NCBI GenBank assembly: GCA_016715115.1 | Contig: JADKBM010000011.1 | Location: 558,001-622,000, forward strand | DNA length: 64,000 nt | Direction: 5' to 3' | DNA from: Acidobacteriota bacterium | GTDB taxonomy: Bacteria; Acidobacteriota; Blastocatellia; Pyrinomonadales; Pyrinomonadaceae | Shown: positions 47,201-55,435 of the stretch, one piece after another | Layout of the letters: the number at the start of each line of letters is the position of its first letter | How positions within the stretch are numbered: the first letter of the stretch is position 1 | The notes under the pieces: model-generated | Database searches by the model: none | What the model was told of the DNA's origin: nothing | What the model saw: only the letters and a program-made list of their open reading frames with translations | Position numbers and translations under genes: made by a program

Positions 47201-48332
47201 CACGCCGTCCGTCGATGACATTCCGCTGATCGTGACGGCGACCGATGATCTCGGGATCGATTGGGTCTCGGTGAAATACTCGGTCAACGGCGGGGCTTTC
47301 GCATCGAGCCCGTGTTCGGGCAGCGGTCCGTACAACTGCGCGATCCCCGGAAACGATGTTGGAAGTGCCGTCGCCTATTATGTCGAGGCCTGCGATCTGG
47401 CGGGAAATCTGACGACCGATACCGGACCGACAAGCCCGAATCTTTATTCGGTCGGCGCGGCGGGCGTGCCCGAGGGAACCTACGCCCACATCGCGCTTTC
47501 GAACGGTTCGTGGCTCGGCGGCAATGTGCTCGTTATCGAGGATCTCGCACTTGGCGGCGTAATATCGACCGGCGCGCATACGCTCTCGATCGGTTGTCCG
47601 GCGACGATCACGCCCGCTGACGACGAGGGCAAATACGTGAACGGCGGCTTGGAAAAGATTTTTTGCGCGAGCCCGGAAACCTTCAAGTTCCCGATCGGAG
47701 AGAACGGATACGCGCCGGTCGAAGTGATCGTCACGGATCTCGGCGCGAATCCTTCTAGCCTGACGATCAGATCGTTCGATGCCGGACTCACCGGCTTTGA
47801 TCCGCTCGAGTCTCTGACGCGCAACTGGCAGATCGATGAAACGGGTGAACTGACGGCGACGTTGAGGTTCTTTTACCCGGCCGTCGATGCCGTCGGCAAT
47901 GAGGCGAATTATCGGGTCTGGCGACGCGAAGGCAACGGATTTGACACGGATATGTGTCTCGCGCCTTGCGTCGATGCCGTGAACCACGTGATCGGCCCGG
48001 TCGCGGGTTTAACGTCGTTTTCACGCTGGACCGGTGCCGGGCCGCTCGTGCCGACCGCGGCCAACGTTTCGATCGCGGGGCGCGTCCTGACATCCGCCGG
48101 ACAGGGAATCAGGAATGCGACGGTGACGATCGCGGGCGGCGGTCTCACGGAGCCGATAACGGTCGTGACCGGTTCGTTCGGATACTACAAATTCGAGGGG
48201 CTCGAGGCGGGCGGGGTCTACGTCGTTTCGGTAAGTTCGAAGCGATTCGTGTTTGCCGTGCCGAGCCGCGTAGTCGGCGCGGCAGACGATGTCACGGACC
48301 TCGACTTCGTGGCGAACGGCCCGCCCGAATGA
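44247..48332 (+). CDS. Multi-domain surface protein with beta-propeller, Ig-like, Calx-beta and C-terminal module
   Basis: 1361-aa exported protein. Signal or anchor segment about 23-43 (RAIIIGFSVLAFISTLVAA). Residues about 85-365 resemble a SMP-30/esterase-like propeller (DPAGIAYNPTLDRLIVVDSE, PTGADYDPVTNTLFVSTD, AEGLTIDEARDTLLVGV). Ig/He_PIG-like domains at about 370-553 (TDADNDSLTYSATGLPAGLS). A jelly-roll domain about 555-751, Calx-beta about 772-881, two more Ig-like domains to about 1071, then a segment shared with the 2961-aa protein (GTY ... LSNGSWLGGNV ... HTLSIGC). The shared C-terminal module is at about 1272-1361 (GQGIRNATVTIAGGG, GSFGYYKFEG, SVSSKRFVFA, VTDLDFVA). AAAAGGAGG lies 4 nt before the ATG at 44247. 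The gene converges on the channel gene with a 32-bp gap and no clear terminator. Confidence 0.92.
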   Translation: MCGEKGTDGRRVASKTNSSRFRVRAIIIGFSVLAFISTLVAASYQGSWRAGAEAGRRAGSLSAMPVPDQLPVYGGEAETVTASLVQTIDTSLFSPASPDPAGIAYNPTLDRLIVVDSEVDETTGAGYHGVNMWQITRNGAVTDSGTTLVWGGITNDEPTGADYDPVTNTLFVSTDQPSATCRIYLVQPGADGRFGTADDGLRTINTNPIIGTSSPDTEDPVFDPATGHLFFLNGQTTPVNPQVFRIDPVNGIFGDGDDVATHFDIGNGAIDAEGLTIDEARDTLLVGVLNSPSSNKKIYEFTKGGTLVRIIDASGIAGLRYLSGMTMAPASNGSGRWNIWIVDRAVDNDSVPTENDGKLFEISVPAGGNTPPVVTSVAAGPTDPKTNDVLTATVNARDDDGNPLTFAYQWLRNGSAIIGETGSTLDLSVPGNGDKGDIISVRATASDGTASSTPRTSAAITILNSAPVLNLSDLSYPEGAAISVSAAATDADNDSLTYSATGLPAGLSIDSATGLITGTIPAGARTGSPYAAVVTARDPDSTRTAPIKQIQAITNNITPSGVNSVTLAYTYAPTPGNLLIAEGRFGTGRTPTMPAGWQLAVANTLSSSPRAVVFYKIAGAAEPQSVTLTASGNVSSMSLTLFEYAGLKSEQASVFDTGAANNLASASSISSGATPVTTQADELLIAGLHLGGSRAFGNTWTNGFRYLTSANYHEFAYKVVSATGSFETTESWGGTATSASMTLASFKGAGPLTIPGAVVTDDFVWIVTPPAVSLSVSSDNGSEAAGTQITVTANSSAAVVGDQTVSLGVSGMNVTAGDYTLSGQTITIPNGAVIGTATFGIVDDGLVEGTETATLTISDPSSGIVLGSPTSRTVTIADNDLPPTTTIDSYPPDPSNDSSPTFTFSGTDPFAAGNFDAPLSFECRLGTDAFVPCTSPVTYVGLADGVYTFEVRSIDNAGNIDPTPAFHNWRIHTELPSITYAPLASTPSVDDIPLIVTATDDLGIDWVSVKYSVNGGAFASSPCSGSGPYNCAIPGNDVGSAVAYYVEACDLAGNLTTDTGPTSPNLYSVGAAGVPEGTYAHIALSNGSWLGGNVLVIEDLALGGVISTGAHTLSIGCPATITPADDEGKYVNGGLEKIFCASPETFKFPIGENGYAPVEVIVTDLGANPSSLTIRSFDAGLTGFDPLESLTRNWQIDETGELTATLRFFYPAVDAVGNEANYRVWRREGNGFDTDMCLAPCVDAVNHVIGPVAGLTSFSRWTGAGPLVPTAANVSIAGRVLTSAGQGIRNATVTIAGGGLTEPITVVTGSFGYYKFEGLEAGGVYVVSVSSKRFVFAVPSRVVGAADDVTDLDFVANGPPE

Positions 48333-48364
48333 TATCGTGCGGCAGCCCGGCCCTGATTGCGAAA

Positions 48365-49855
48365 TCATTTGAGGCCGAAGAACTTTCGGATCGATTCGAA
48401 CACCCCTGACTTTCCGGCCTCGCCCGACAGCGTGATCGCTGTCGAAGCCTCGTGGAGTTCGGCGCGACGCGCTTCGATGATCTCGCTGAAGCGCTCGACC
48501 AATTCCGGGTCGTCTTCAAGGATCGGCTTCAAAGTGTCGTGCGTGATCTCGAGGACCTCCGTTTCCTCGAGGGCGATCACCGTCGCCGCCCGCGGTTCAC
48601 CCGTAAAGAGCGCCATTTCGCCGAAGAAATCGCCTTCGGCGAGCCTCATTACCTCCTTCGGTTTGCCTTCTTCGCGGATCTGGATCTTGACCGAGCCACG
48701 ATGGATGATGAACATCGAACTGCCTTCCTGGCCGCGGCGCACGATCGGTTCGTCCGGCGAGAAGATCTTCGAGACGACCTTTTCGGCAATGCGACGCGTT
48801 TCGTCGTCGGTCAGCGGCGCAAAAAGCGTCACTTCGTTAAGCCGCAGAAAGATCTCGCTGAACATTTCGGCGGAATCAGGCTCGAAGGGTTGTTTCTCAA
48901 AATGAAGCGTCCGCGTCGGAAACGCGAAATGGATACCCTCTCTCTGAAACGCGTACCAAATGCGCTGTCTGACAAGCGCGTCCGTATCGTTGAACTTCGA
49001 GTAGTCCTCGAGCCAGTATTTCACTTCGTAATCAATCCCGTTGTCGCCGAGATTCCTGATCCGCACGATCGGCCGGAACTTCGGCGAAACGTTCTCGGCA
49101 CGGGACACGACATCCCTGATCAAATGGATGGTCTTTGTCGGCGATTTCGAATAAAGCGTGTTGAAGAAGACGAGCCGGGCGTTCAGATTGTCCTTCGGCG
49201 CGACCTCGATGAATTCACGACCGAGCACCGCGTTGCTGATGACGACGATCTTGTTCTGGAACGTTCGGATCTTCACGCCGCGCCACGAAACCTGCTCGAC
49301 GACGCCCATCCAGCGGTTGTTCTGAAGGTTGATGACGTCGCCGACCTGAAACGGCTGGTCGGCCTGAAGCGCGATCCCGGCGAAGAGGTTGCCGAGCGTG
49401 TCCTGCAACGCGAGACCGACGACGATCCCAAGAATCGTCGATCCGGTAAACAGCGGCGCAAGTTCGACCTTCGGGTACTGCGATTGGAAGATGATGAAAA
49501 AGGCGACGATCGAAACGATGATCGAAACAACCGACTTTATCAGCGACGACACCTCGCTTTGCGTCGAGTTCCGAAGCAAAATGTTGAAAACAAAGAAGTT
49601 GACGTAGCGCACGAACATAATGACGAGCGCCATCCAGAAGAATATCTTGACGATATGGAGGACATTGAGAACCAGGCTGACGATCGTCTGACCGACCTGC
49701 GTCGCCATCGCGCCGCTGCTTTCCATTTCGGGGAACTGCGCGCCGAGATAACTTCGAGCCGTCTCGTCGGACGGTGTCAGGAGCAGCAGGATCGTGATGA
49801 TCCCGGCGTAGAAGATCAGAACGAAGGTCTTTTTTCGGAGTTCGGAAATCGCCAT
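48365..49855 (-). CDS. MscS-type channel with C-terminal cyclic-nucleotide-binding domain
   Basis: 496-aa inner-membrane protein. Transmembrane helices are at about 10-27, 57-83 and 100-122, with a pore-lining helix about 135-160 (GIVVGLALQDTLGNLFAGIA, the MscS TM3 signature). The MscS beta domain (FQVGDVINL, WMGVVEQVSWRGVKIRT, SNAVLG) extends to about 320. Residues about 345-460 are a Crp-type cNMP domain (GSSMFIIHRGSVKIQ, LAEGDFFGEMALFTGEPRAATV). This is the layout of bacterial cyclic-nucleotide-gated MscS-like channels, so it may couple ion flux to cAMP/cGMP. It lies 39 bp behind the Nramp gene on the same strand; no clear Shine-Dalgarno. Confidence 0.93.
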   Translation of the reverse strand: MAISELRKKTFVLIFYAGIITILLLLTPSDETARSYLGAQFPEMESSGAMATQVGQTIVSLVLNVLHIVKIFFWMALVIMFVRYVNFFVFNILLRNSTQSEVSSLIKSVVSIIVSIVAFFIIFQSQYPKVELAPLFTGSTILGIVVGLALQDTLGNLFAGIALQADQPFQVGDVINLQNNRWMGVVEQVSWRGVKIRTFQNKIVVISNAVLGREFIEVAPKDNLNARLVFFNTLYSKSPTKTIHLIRDVVSRAENVSPKFRPIVRIRNLGDNGIDYEVKYWLEDYSKFNDTDALVRQRIWYAFQREGIHFAFPTRTLHFEKQPFEPDSAEMFSEIFLRLNEVTLFAPLTDDETRRIAEKVVSKIFSPDEPIVRRGQEGSSMFIIHRGSVKIQIREEGKPKEVMRLAEGDFFGEMALFTGEPRAATVIALEETEVLEITHDTLKPILEDDPELVERFSEIIEARRAELHEASTAITLSGEAGKSGVFESIRKFFGLK

Positions 49856-49894
49856 AAAAATTTGAAAATTCGCGCCGGATTTTGGGTAAACGGA

Positions 49895-51202
49895 TTAAAA
49901 CATATCAACGATGACTTTTCCAATCAACATCAGCGACAAGGTGGAAACGACCGCCGTGATGAGCCAGGCGACGATCTTGAAGATGACTCCATTCGCGTGT
50001 TCGCCCATGATCTCACGATTCGACGAGAGCGAGACGATGGCGACCAGAATGAACGGCAGCAGTACGCCGTTGATGCTTTGGGTAAAAATAAGAAGTTTGA
50101 TCTGCGGGATATGCGGAATCATCGCGACGACCATCCCGACGACGATCAGCGCGGTGAAAATCCCGAGAAATATCGGCGCCTCGCGAAACGAACGCGAGAG
50201 TCCCTTTTCAAATCCGAGTGCCTCGCTCAGGCTGTAGGCGGTCGCCAGCGGCAAGACTCCCATTGCGAGCATCGCCGCACCGAAAAGCCCGATTCCGAAG
50301 AGATATCGTGCATATTCGCCAGCGACCGGAGCGAGCGCGTTGGCGGCGGTCGCGGCGGAGTCGATCTCCGTCACCCCGCGGAGATGGAGCGTCGCGGCCG
50401 TGCAGATGACGATGAACGCCGCGATCAGGCAGGCGAAGATCGTTCCGACGACGACATCTGCGCGGGCGAGCGGCAGATCTTCTTCGTCGAGCGCTTTTTC
50501 GACCACCGACGACTGAACATAGACCTGCATAAACGGCGTGATCGTCGTGCCGATGAGCGCCATCACGGTGAACAGATAACCGGAATGCATTTCGAAATTC
50601 GGTTCAAGAAGCTGTGTGCCGACATCAGACCAGACGGGTCTTGCGAGAAAGGCGGAGATTACATAGCCGAGAAAGACCAGTGACATCGCGAGGAACACCT
50701 GTTCGACGCGTTTTTGGGTTCCCTTTACGACGAGCCACCAGATCAGTCCGGCGGTGAGCGGAATCGTCAGGTAGCGGGGAATTCCGAAAAGCTCCGAGGC
50801 TTGGGCGATGCCGACGAATTCCGAGATGATGACGCCCGTATTCGCGATCAATAGCGCAAGCATGATCAGCGCCGTCCAGCGAACGCCGAACTGCTCGCGA
50901 ATGAGGTCGGCGAGCCCCTGGCCGGTGATCACACCCATCCGGACGCACATTTCCTGGACGATGATCAGCGAGATCATCATCGGAATGAAGACCCAAAGGA
51001 GCGTGTAACCGTAGCCGGCTCCGACCGTTGAATATGTGGCGATGCCGCTCGCGTCATTGCCGGCGTTGGCGGCGATGATTCCGGGGCCGAGAACGGCGAT
51101 GTAGGCGACAAGCCTGTAATTGGAGAGATTACGACGGATGCGCGCCGGAATGCGCGCCAGGCGTTGGACAAATTTTCGCGGAGAAAACCTTGCCAGAAAC
51201 AT
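49895..51202 (-). CDS. Nramp-related divalent metal ion transporter
   Basis: 435-aa membrane protein with about eleven helices. The first helix region GPGIIAANAGNDASG keeps the Asp of the Nramp DPGN motif but replaces the rest, and the sixth-helix motif reads GTTITPFMQVY where classical Nramps have MPH. The metal-binding Met and His are therefore missing. This fits the divergent Nramp-related branch (some members move Mg rather than soft transition metals) better than Mn/Fe importers; substrate assignment is inference. The basic N-terminal tail (about 1-30) is cytoplasmic. It is upstream of and probably co-transcribed with the MscS/cNMP channel gene. Confidence 0.9.
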   Translation of the reverse strand: MFLARFSPRKFVQRLARIPARIRRNLSNYRLVAYIAVLGPGIIAANAGNDASGIATYSTVGAGYGYTLLWVFIPMMISLIIVQEMCVRMGVITGQGLADLIREQFGVRWTALIMLALLIANTGVIISEFVGIAQASELFGIPRYLTIPLTAGLIWWLVVKGTQKRVEQVFLAMSLVFLGYVISAFLARPVWSDVGTQLLEPNFEMHSGYLFTVMALIGTTITPFMQVYVQSSVVEKALDEEDLPLARADVVVGTIFACLIAAFIVICTAATLHLRGVTEIDSAATAANALAPVAGEYARYLFGIGLFGAAMLAMGVLPLATAYSLSEALGFEKGLSRSFREAPIFLGIFTALIVVGMVVAMIPHIPQIKLLIFTQSINGVLLPFILVAIVSLSSNREIMGEHANGVIFKIVAWLITAVVSTLSLMLIGKVIVDMF

Positions 51203-51491
51203 TCTTACTACTATCGCCGTCGTTCATTATGTTGAAGAAAAGTCCGCGGAACGACCGTGTTTCAGGTCGCCAGGCCAAAAGCCTTGAGTTTGTCAGTATT
51301 CCCGGACCGAACTTTGACTATAGCCTGTTTCAAACGATTCGCAAAGCCCGTCTCCGGCTTTGCGCGGGACGCCTTGGGTTTCGGATATCCGTGGATTCCC
51401 GGCCGCCGGCGAGGGCTTGCCGGGATATTAATTAGCCTGAGAAATCTGTCCGGTCGGTCAGATGAAAAAAATTACTAAAACTAATTAACGC
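51203..51491. other. Divergent intergenic region, no gene seen
   Basis: It separates the minus-strand Nramp gene from aconitase. No coding frame with support; the left half should contain the Nramp promoter, and the AT-rich right end leads into the aconitase promoter. Confidence 0.5.
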
Positions 51492-51520
51492 TTGAGTTTT
51501 CGTTAAGTGAAATCTAGAAT
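51492..51520 (+). promoter_or_regulatory. Promoter of the aconitase gene
   Basis: TTGAGT (51492-51497), a 17-bp spacer, TAGAAT (51515-51520). The predicted start near 51527 gives a leader of about 36 nt. Confidence 0.65.
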
Positions 51521-51562
51521 TGCAGTTTGACGAACGACAACTTTTTTCTCGGATTCAAACCT

Positions 51563-54316
51563 ATGACACACAATCTCTTCAACACGCGGCGAACCTTCAA
51601 AACCGGATCAGGCGCCGACGGCATTTACTACTCGTTACCGCAGCTCGAAGCCGAGGGCGTCGGCCGAATCTCGCGGCTGCCGGTCTCAATTCGAATCGTC
51701 CTTGAATCGGTTCTTCGGAATTTTGACAACGGGCGAAAGGTCAGCGAAGAAAACGTCCGGGCGTTGGCGAACTGGGCGGCGAAGTCCGAGCGGACCGAGG
51801 AGATACCGTTCGTCGTCGCGCGCGTCGTGCTTCAGGATTTTACCGGCGTTCCGCTTCTCGTTGACCTCGCGGCGATGCGTTCGGCGGTTGCGAGAATGGG
51901 CCGGAATCCGGAATTGATCGAACCTCTCGTGCCGGTCGACCTCGTCGTCGATCACTCCGTCCAGGTTGACTTCACCGCGAGCGAGGACGCGTATCGCGTG
52001 AATCTTGAGATCGAATTCGATCGCAACGCCGAGCGCTACCGGTTTCTCAAATGGGGAACGCAGGCGTTCGATTCGTTCAAGGTCGTGCCGCCGGGAATCG
52101 GGATCGTCCATCAGGTCAATATGGAGTATCTCGCGCGCGGCGTTTTCGAACGCGACGGGGTTTTCTTTCCCGACACGCTCGTCGGAACCGACTCGCACAC
52201 GACGATGATCAACGGGCTCGGGATCGTCGGCTGGGGTGTCGGCGGCATCGAAGCCGAAGCCGGAATGCTCGGGCAACCCGTGTATTTTCTGACGCCGGAC
52301 GTCGTCGGCGTTAACCTTACGGGAAAGCTCAACGAAGGCGTGACGGCGACGGACCTCGTCCTGAGCATCACGGAAATGCTGCGCGCCGCGAAGGTGGTCG
52401 GGAAGTTCGTCGAGTTTCACGGCGAGGGTGCGCGAAATCTGGCGGCCACAGACCGGGCGACGATCGCCAATATGGCGCCTGAGTATGGGGCGACGATGGG
52501 CTTTTTCCCGTCGGACGAAAAGACGCTCGACTATTTTCGCGCGACCGGACGCACTGACGAACAGATCGCGACGATCAGGAATTACTACGAGGCGCAGGGG
52601 ATCTTCGCGATCCCGCTCGCCGGCGACGTCGATTACTCGGCCGTGCTCGATCTCGATCTCGCGACGATCGTGCCTTCGGTTGCCGGACCGAAACGTCCGC
52701 AGGACAGGATCGATCTTTCGAACCTGAGTTCGAAGTTTGCCGAACTGTTCTCGAAACCGGTCGCCGAAAACGGCTACGCCAAACCCGCGGAAGAACTCAA
52801 CAAACGGGTCAACGTGGATATGACCCGGGAGAATCACGACAACCGCATAATGCCGATGTACGGCAACAAGCAGATCCGGGCTACGGAGGTCGGGGTCGGC
52901 AACGGCGACGTGCTGATCGCCGCGATCACCTCCTGCACGAATACGTCGAACCCGAGCGTTATGCTCGCGGCCGGGATCGTCGCCAAAAAAGCCGCGATGC
53001 GCGGAATGCGCGTCGGGCCGGCGGTCAAGACATCGCTCGGACCCGGATCGCGCGCTGTCACCGAGTATCTCGAGAAGACCGGGCTTCAGCAGTATCTCGA
53101 TGAGGTCGGATTCAATCTCGTCGGATACGGCTGCACGACCTGTATCGGCAACTCGGGACCGCTTCATCCGGCGATCGAGCGGGCGATCGTCGAAAACGAC
53201 CTGATCGCGGCGTCGGTTCTGTCCGGAAACCGCAATTTCGAAGCGCGCGTTCACCAGAACATCAAGGCGAACTTCCTTGCATCGCCGCCGCTCGTGGTGG
53301 CGTATGCTCTCGCCGGAACGGTCAACAAAGATCTTACAAAGGAACCGGTCGGCAAGGACCGGGACGGCAACGACGTCTATTTGGCCGACATTTGGGCGAC
53401 GTCCGAGGAGGTTGCCGAAGTAATGATGGCGGCGTTCGATGCCGAAACCTATCGCCGGCTCTACAGCGACTTTGCCGAGCAGAATCCGCTTTGGAATTCG
53501 ATTCCTTCGTCGGTCGGGTTGATCTACGAATGGCAGAGAAACTCGACGTATATTCAGGAACCGCCGTTTTTCAAGAGATTCTCGATGGAGACCGGTCATT
53601 TTGCAGACGTACACGGGGCCCGGGCCCTGGCGGTTTTCGGCGATTCGGTAACAACCGATCATATTTCGCCGGCCGGAGCGATCAAGCCTGATTCGCCGGC
53701 GGGCCGTTATCTTCAGGAACGCGGGGTCCAGCCGCCCGACTTCAATTCCTACGGTTCGCGACGCGGCAACGACCATATTATGCTCCGCGGCACTTTCGCC
53801 AACGTCCGGATCAAGAATCTGATGGTCGCCCCGAAGGAAGGCGGCTACGCGATCCATCGGCCAAGCGGGCGAGTCGCGGCGTTTTTCGACATCGCGAAAA
53901 AGTACACCTCGGACAAGGTGCCGATGATCATTTTCGGAGGCCAGGAATACGGCACCGGAAGTTCGCGGGACTGGGCGGCGAAGGGAACCAGCCTCCTCGG
54001 CATTAAGGCCGTGATCACGCAGTCGTTTGAGCGCATCCACCGTTCGAATCTGGTTGGAATGGGCGTTTTGCCGCTGCAGTTCAAAGACGGCGAGAACGCC
54101 CAAACGCTCGGGATCGGCGGCGATGAGACGTTCGATCTCATTGGGCTCGAGGGAACCGATGTCAAGCCCCGCCAGGACGTGACACTGCGGATCCACAGGG
54201 AGGACGGGACGACGCAGGACGTTTCGTTGACGCTTCGCATCGACACGCCGATCGAGGTCGAATACTACAAGAACGGCGGGATCCTGCCGTATGTACTGCG
54301 CCAACTCCTGGCATAG
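51563..54316 (+). CDS. acnA: Aconitate hydratase (aconitase A)
   Basis: 917-aa cytoplasmic TCA-cycle enzyme interconverting citrate and isocitrate with a [4Fe-4S] cluster. Expected motifs are intact: LVGTDSHTTMINGLGIVGWG, AAITSCTNTSNPSVMLAAG with the first cluster Cys, GYGCTTCIGNSGPL with the other two, and the swivel-domain GGQEYGTGSSRDWAAKG near the end. The length matches the AcnA/IRP-type family (about 890-920). The start is the ATG at 51563; an in-frame TTG at 51527 coincides with the predicted transcription start and is rejected. No strong Shine-Dalgarno. Confidence 0.97.
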   Translation: MTHNLFNTRRTFKTGSGADGIYYSLPQLEAEGVGRISRLPVSIRIVLESVLRNFDNGRKVSEENVRALANWAAKSERTEEIPFVVARVVLQDFTGVPLLVDLAAMRSAVARMGRNPELIEPLVPVDLVVDHSVQVDFTASEDAYRVNLEIEFDRNAERYRFLKWGTQAFDSFKVVPPGIGIVHQVNMEYLARGVFERDGVFFPDTLVGTDSHTTMINGLGIVGWGVGGIEAEAGMLGQPVYFLTPDVVGVNLTGKLNEGVTATDLVLSITEMLRAAKVVGKFVEFHGEGARNLAATDRATIANMAPEYGATMGFFPSDEKTLDYFRATGRTDEQIATIRNYYEAQGIFAIPLAGDVDYSAVLDLDLATIVPSVAGPKRPQDRIDLSNLSSKFAELFSKPVAENGYAKPAEELNKRVNVDMTRENHDNRIMPMYGNKQIRATEVGVGNGDVLIAAITSCTNTSNPSVMLAAGIVAKKAAMRGMRVGPAVKTSLGPGSRAVTEYLEKTGLQQYLDEVGFNLVGYGCTTCIGNSGPLHPAIERAIVENDLIAASVLSGNRNFEARVHQNIKANFLASPPLVVAYALAGTVNKDLTKEPVGKDRDGNDVYLADIWATSEEVAEVMMAAFDAETYRRLYSDFAEQNPLWNSIPSSVGLIYEWQRNSTYIQEPPFFKRFSMETGHFADVHGARALAVFGDSVTTDHISPAGAIKPDSPAGRYLQERGVQPPDFNSYGSRRGNDHIMLRGTFANVRIKNLMVAPKEGGYAIHRPSGRVAAFFDIAKKYTSDKVPMIIFGGQEYGTGSSRDWAAKGTSLLGIKAVITQSFERIHRSNLVGMGVLPLQFKDGENAQTLGIGGDETFDLIGLEGTDVKPRQDVTLRIHREDGTTQDVSLTLRIDTPIEVEYYKNGGILPYVLRQLLA

Positions 54317-54397
54317 GGCGGAAGGCCGGCGCCTCATTGCTCAACAAATCGTGGAAAACGCGGTATCATCCGAGAAGACTTTGCTTGGAGGGGCTAT

Positions 54398-54997
54398 ATG
54401 AAACGAACAGTTCTGATCATCGCGTTGCTGGCCGTCGGTTCGATCGCGGCGGGCGCCCAAACAACGGTTTCGGAGGACAAACGCGCCGACCTTGTAGAGC
54501 TTGTTAAAATCCTCAATTCGCACATAAATTCGAACGATTTTATTCAGGCCTTCCTTCGCCAGCAGGATGTGGCGGAAAACGAGATCATCAAATCCGTGGT
54601 TGCCGAACGAAAAGATCTTTCGGCGTCCGAACGGAAGAAACTGGAGCAAATACTCTTTGAAAAACTGAGCAGGGACCGCGAGACTTTCAGGAACCGCCTT
54701 ATCGAACGAGTCAATTTCAACGAAATGGTCGACGAGATCACGATGCTCGCCTATGACAAGTTCTATACATTGGACGAGATTCGCGACCTGATTGCGTTTT
54801 ACGGCACGCCGACCGGAATTAAGACCCTCAAAACGGCGCAACCACTGATGCTCGAGTCGATGGAGTTGGCGCAGAAGATAATACTCCCGAAGGTTCTTGA
54901 AGTAGTCAGTGAGCTAAACGAAGAGTGCGAAGAGTCTCTTAGGAAGACGGCTGAGCAGCTGAAACCGATGCGAAAGGACACGAGACGGCGAAAGTGA
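54398..54997 (+). CDS. Secreted DUF2059 domain protein
   Basis: 199-aa exported protein. Signal peptide about 1-20 (cleavage near AGA before QTT). The rest is helical. Residues about 105-165 (VNFNEMVDEITMLAYDKFYT, EIRDLIAFYGTPTGIKTL, QPLMLESM) carry the DUF2059 signature (F..E....FY..P.G). Family function unknown, periplasmic. GGAGG lies 7 nt before the ATG. It is closed by a bidirectional terminator. Confidence 0.9.
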   Translation: MKRTVLIIALLAVGSIAAGAQTTVSEDKRADLVELVKILNSHINSNDFIQAFLRQQDVAENEIIKSVVAERKDLSASERKKLEQILFEKLSRDRETFRNRLIERVNFNEMVDEITMLAYDKFYTLDEIRDLIAFYGTPTGIKTLKTAQPLMLESMELAQKIILPKVLEVVSELNEECEESLRKTAEQLKPMRKDTRRRK

Positions 54998-55011
54998 CCG
55001 CCAAGAATAAG

Positions 55012-55047
55012 AAAAGGTCAGACGCACCGGGCAGTCTGACCTTTTTT
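55012..55047. terminator. Bidirectional terminator
   Basis: Perfect 12-bp stem AAAAGGTCAGAC / GTCTGACCTTTT with T-runs on both strands. It serves the DUF2059 gene (plus) and the small zinc-ribbon gene (minus), which converge here. Confidence 0.92.
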
Positions 55048-55068
55048 GATTTGAAACGCGATCCGCGG

Positions 55069-55260
55069 CTAGGCCGCGACCGGGAGGTTCGGACGCGAGT
55101 CGAGTTCGAAAAACTTGACCGGAACCGCGCCGTTTACTCTTTCCTTTTCCTTTCTCATTTCATACCATTTGTCGCAATGCGAACAATAATAAAACTTGAA
55201 CGAAAGATCGGTCGTCTGAAAATTCAATTCTAATTCGTGGTTGCAATGCCAGCAAAACAT
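55069..55260 (-). CDS. Small CXXC zinc-ribbon protein
   Basis: 63-aa protein with two Cys pairs (FCWHCN at the N-terminus and YYCSHCDKWYE about 25 residues later), sufficient for a single zinc-ribbon. The tail is basic then apolar-acidic. The start at 55260 is chosen because AAGGAGG lies 9 nt upstream; the frame extends further without a start signal. I do not recognise a family. It has its own leader and shares the terminator at 55012. Confidence 0.8.
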   Translation of the reverse strand: MFCWHCNHELELNFQTTDLSFKFYYCSHCDKWYEMRKEKERVNGAVPVKFFELDSRPNLPVAA

Positions 55261-55376
55261 CAAGCTTGCCCTCCTTAACGTATTGTGTTCGTTCAGTATT
55301 TTAGCACAAAATATGGTGGCCAAGGCAAGACTTTTTTTTCGGCCGCGGGCAATTTAGGTAAACCATTGCAACTGCT

Positions 55377-55405
55377 TTGATTAGCAGAATTCGTTCGGTT
55401 ATGAT
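55377..55405 (+). promoter_or_regulatory. Promoter of the HAD hydrolase gene
   Basis: TTGATT (55377-55382), 17-bp spacer, TATGAT (55400-55405), about 30 bp before the ATG at 55436. Confidence 0.6.
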
Positions 55406-55435
55406 TGCCCGAATGGACGAACCGGAACAAGAAAA

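Noticed and set aside
48452..50683. 743-codon plus-strand frame across the MscS and Nramp genes
   Set aside because: It spans two real minus-strand genes, is highly charged (Arg/Asp) and has no recognisable domain.
51686..54337. 883-codon minus-strand frame opposite aconitase
   Set aside because: Shadow of a confidently identified gene; composition typical of antisense frames.
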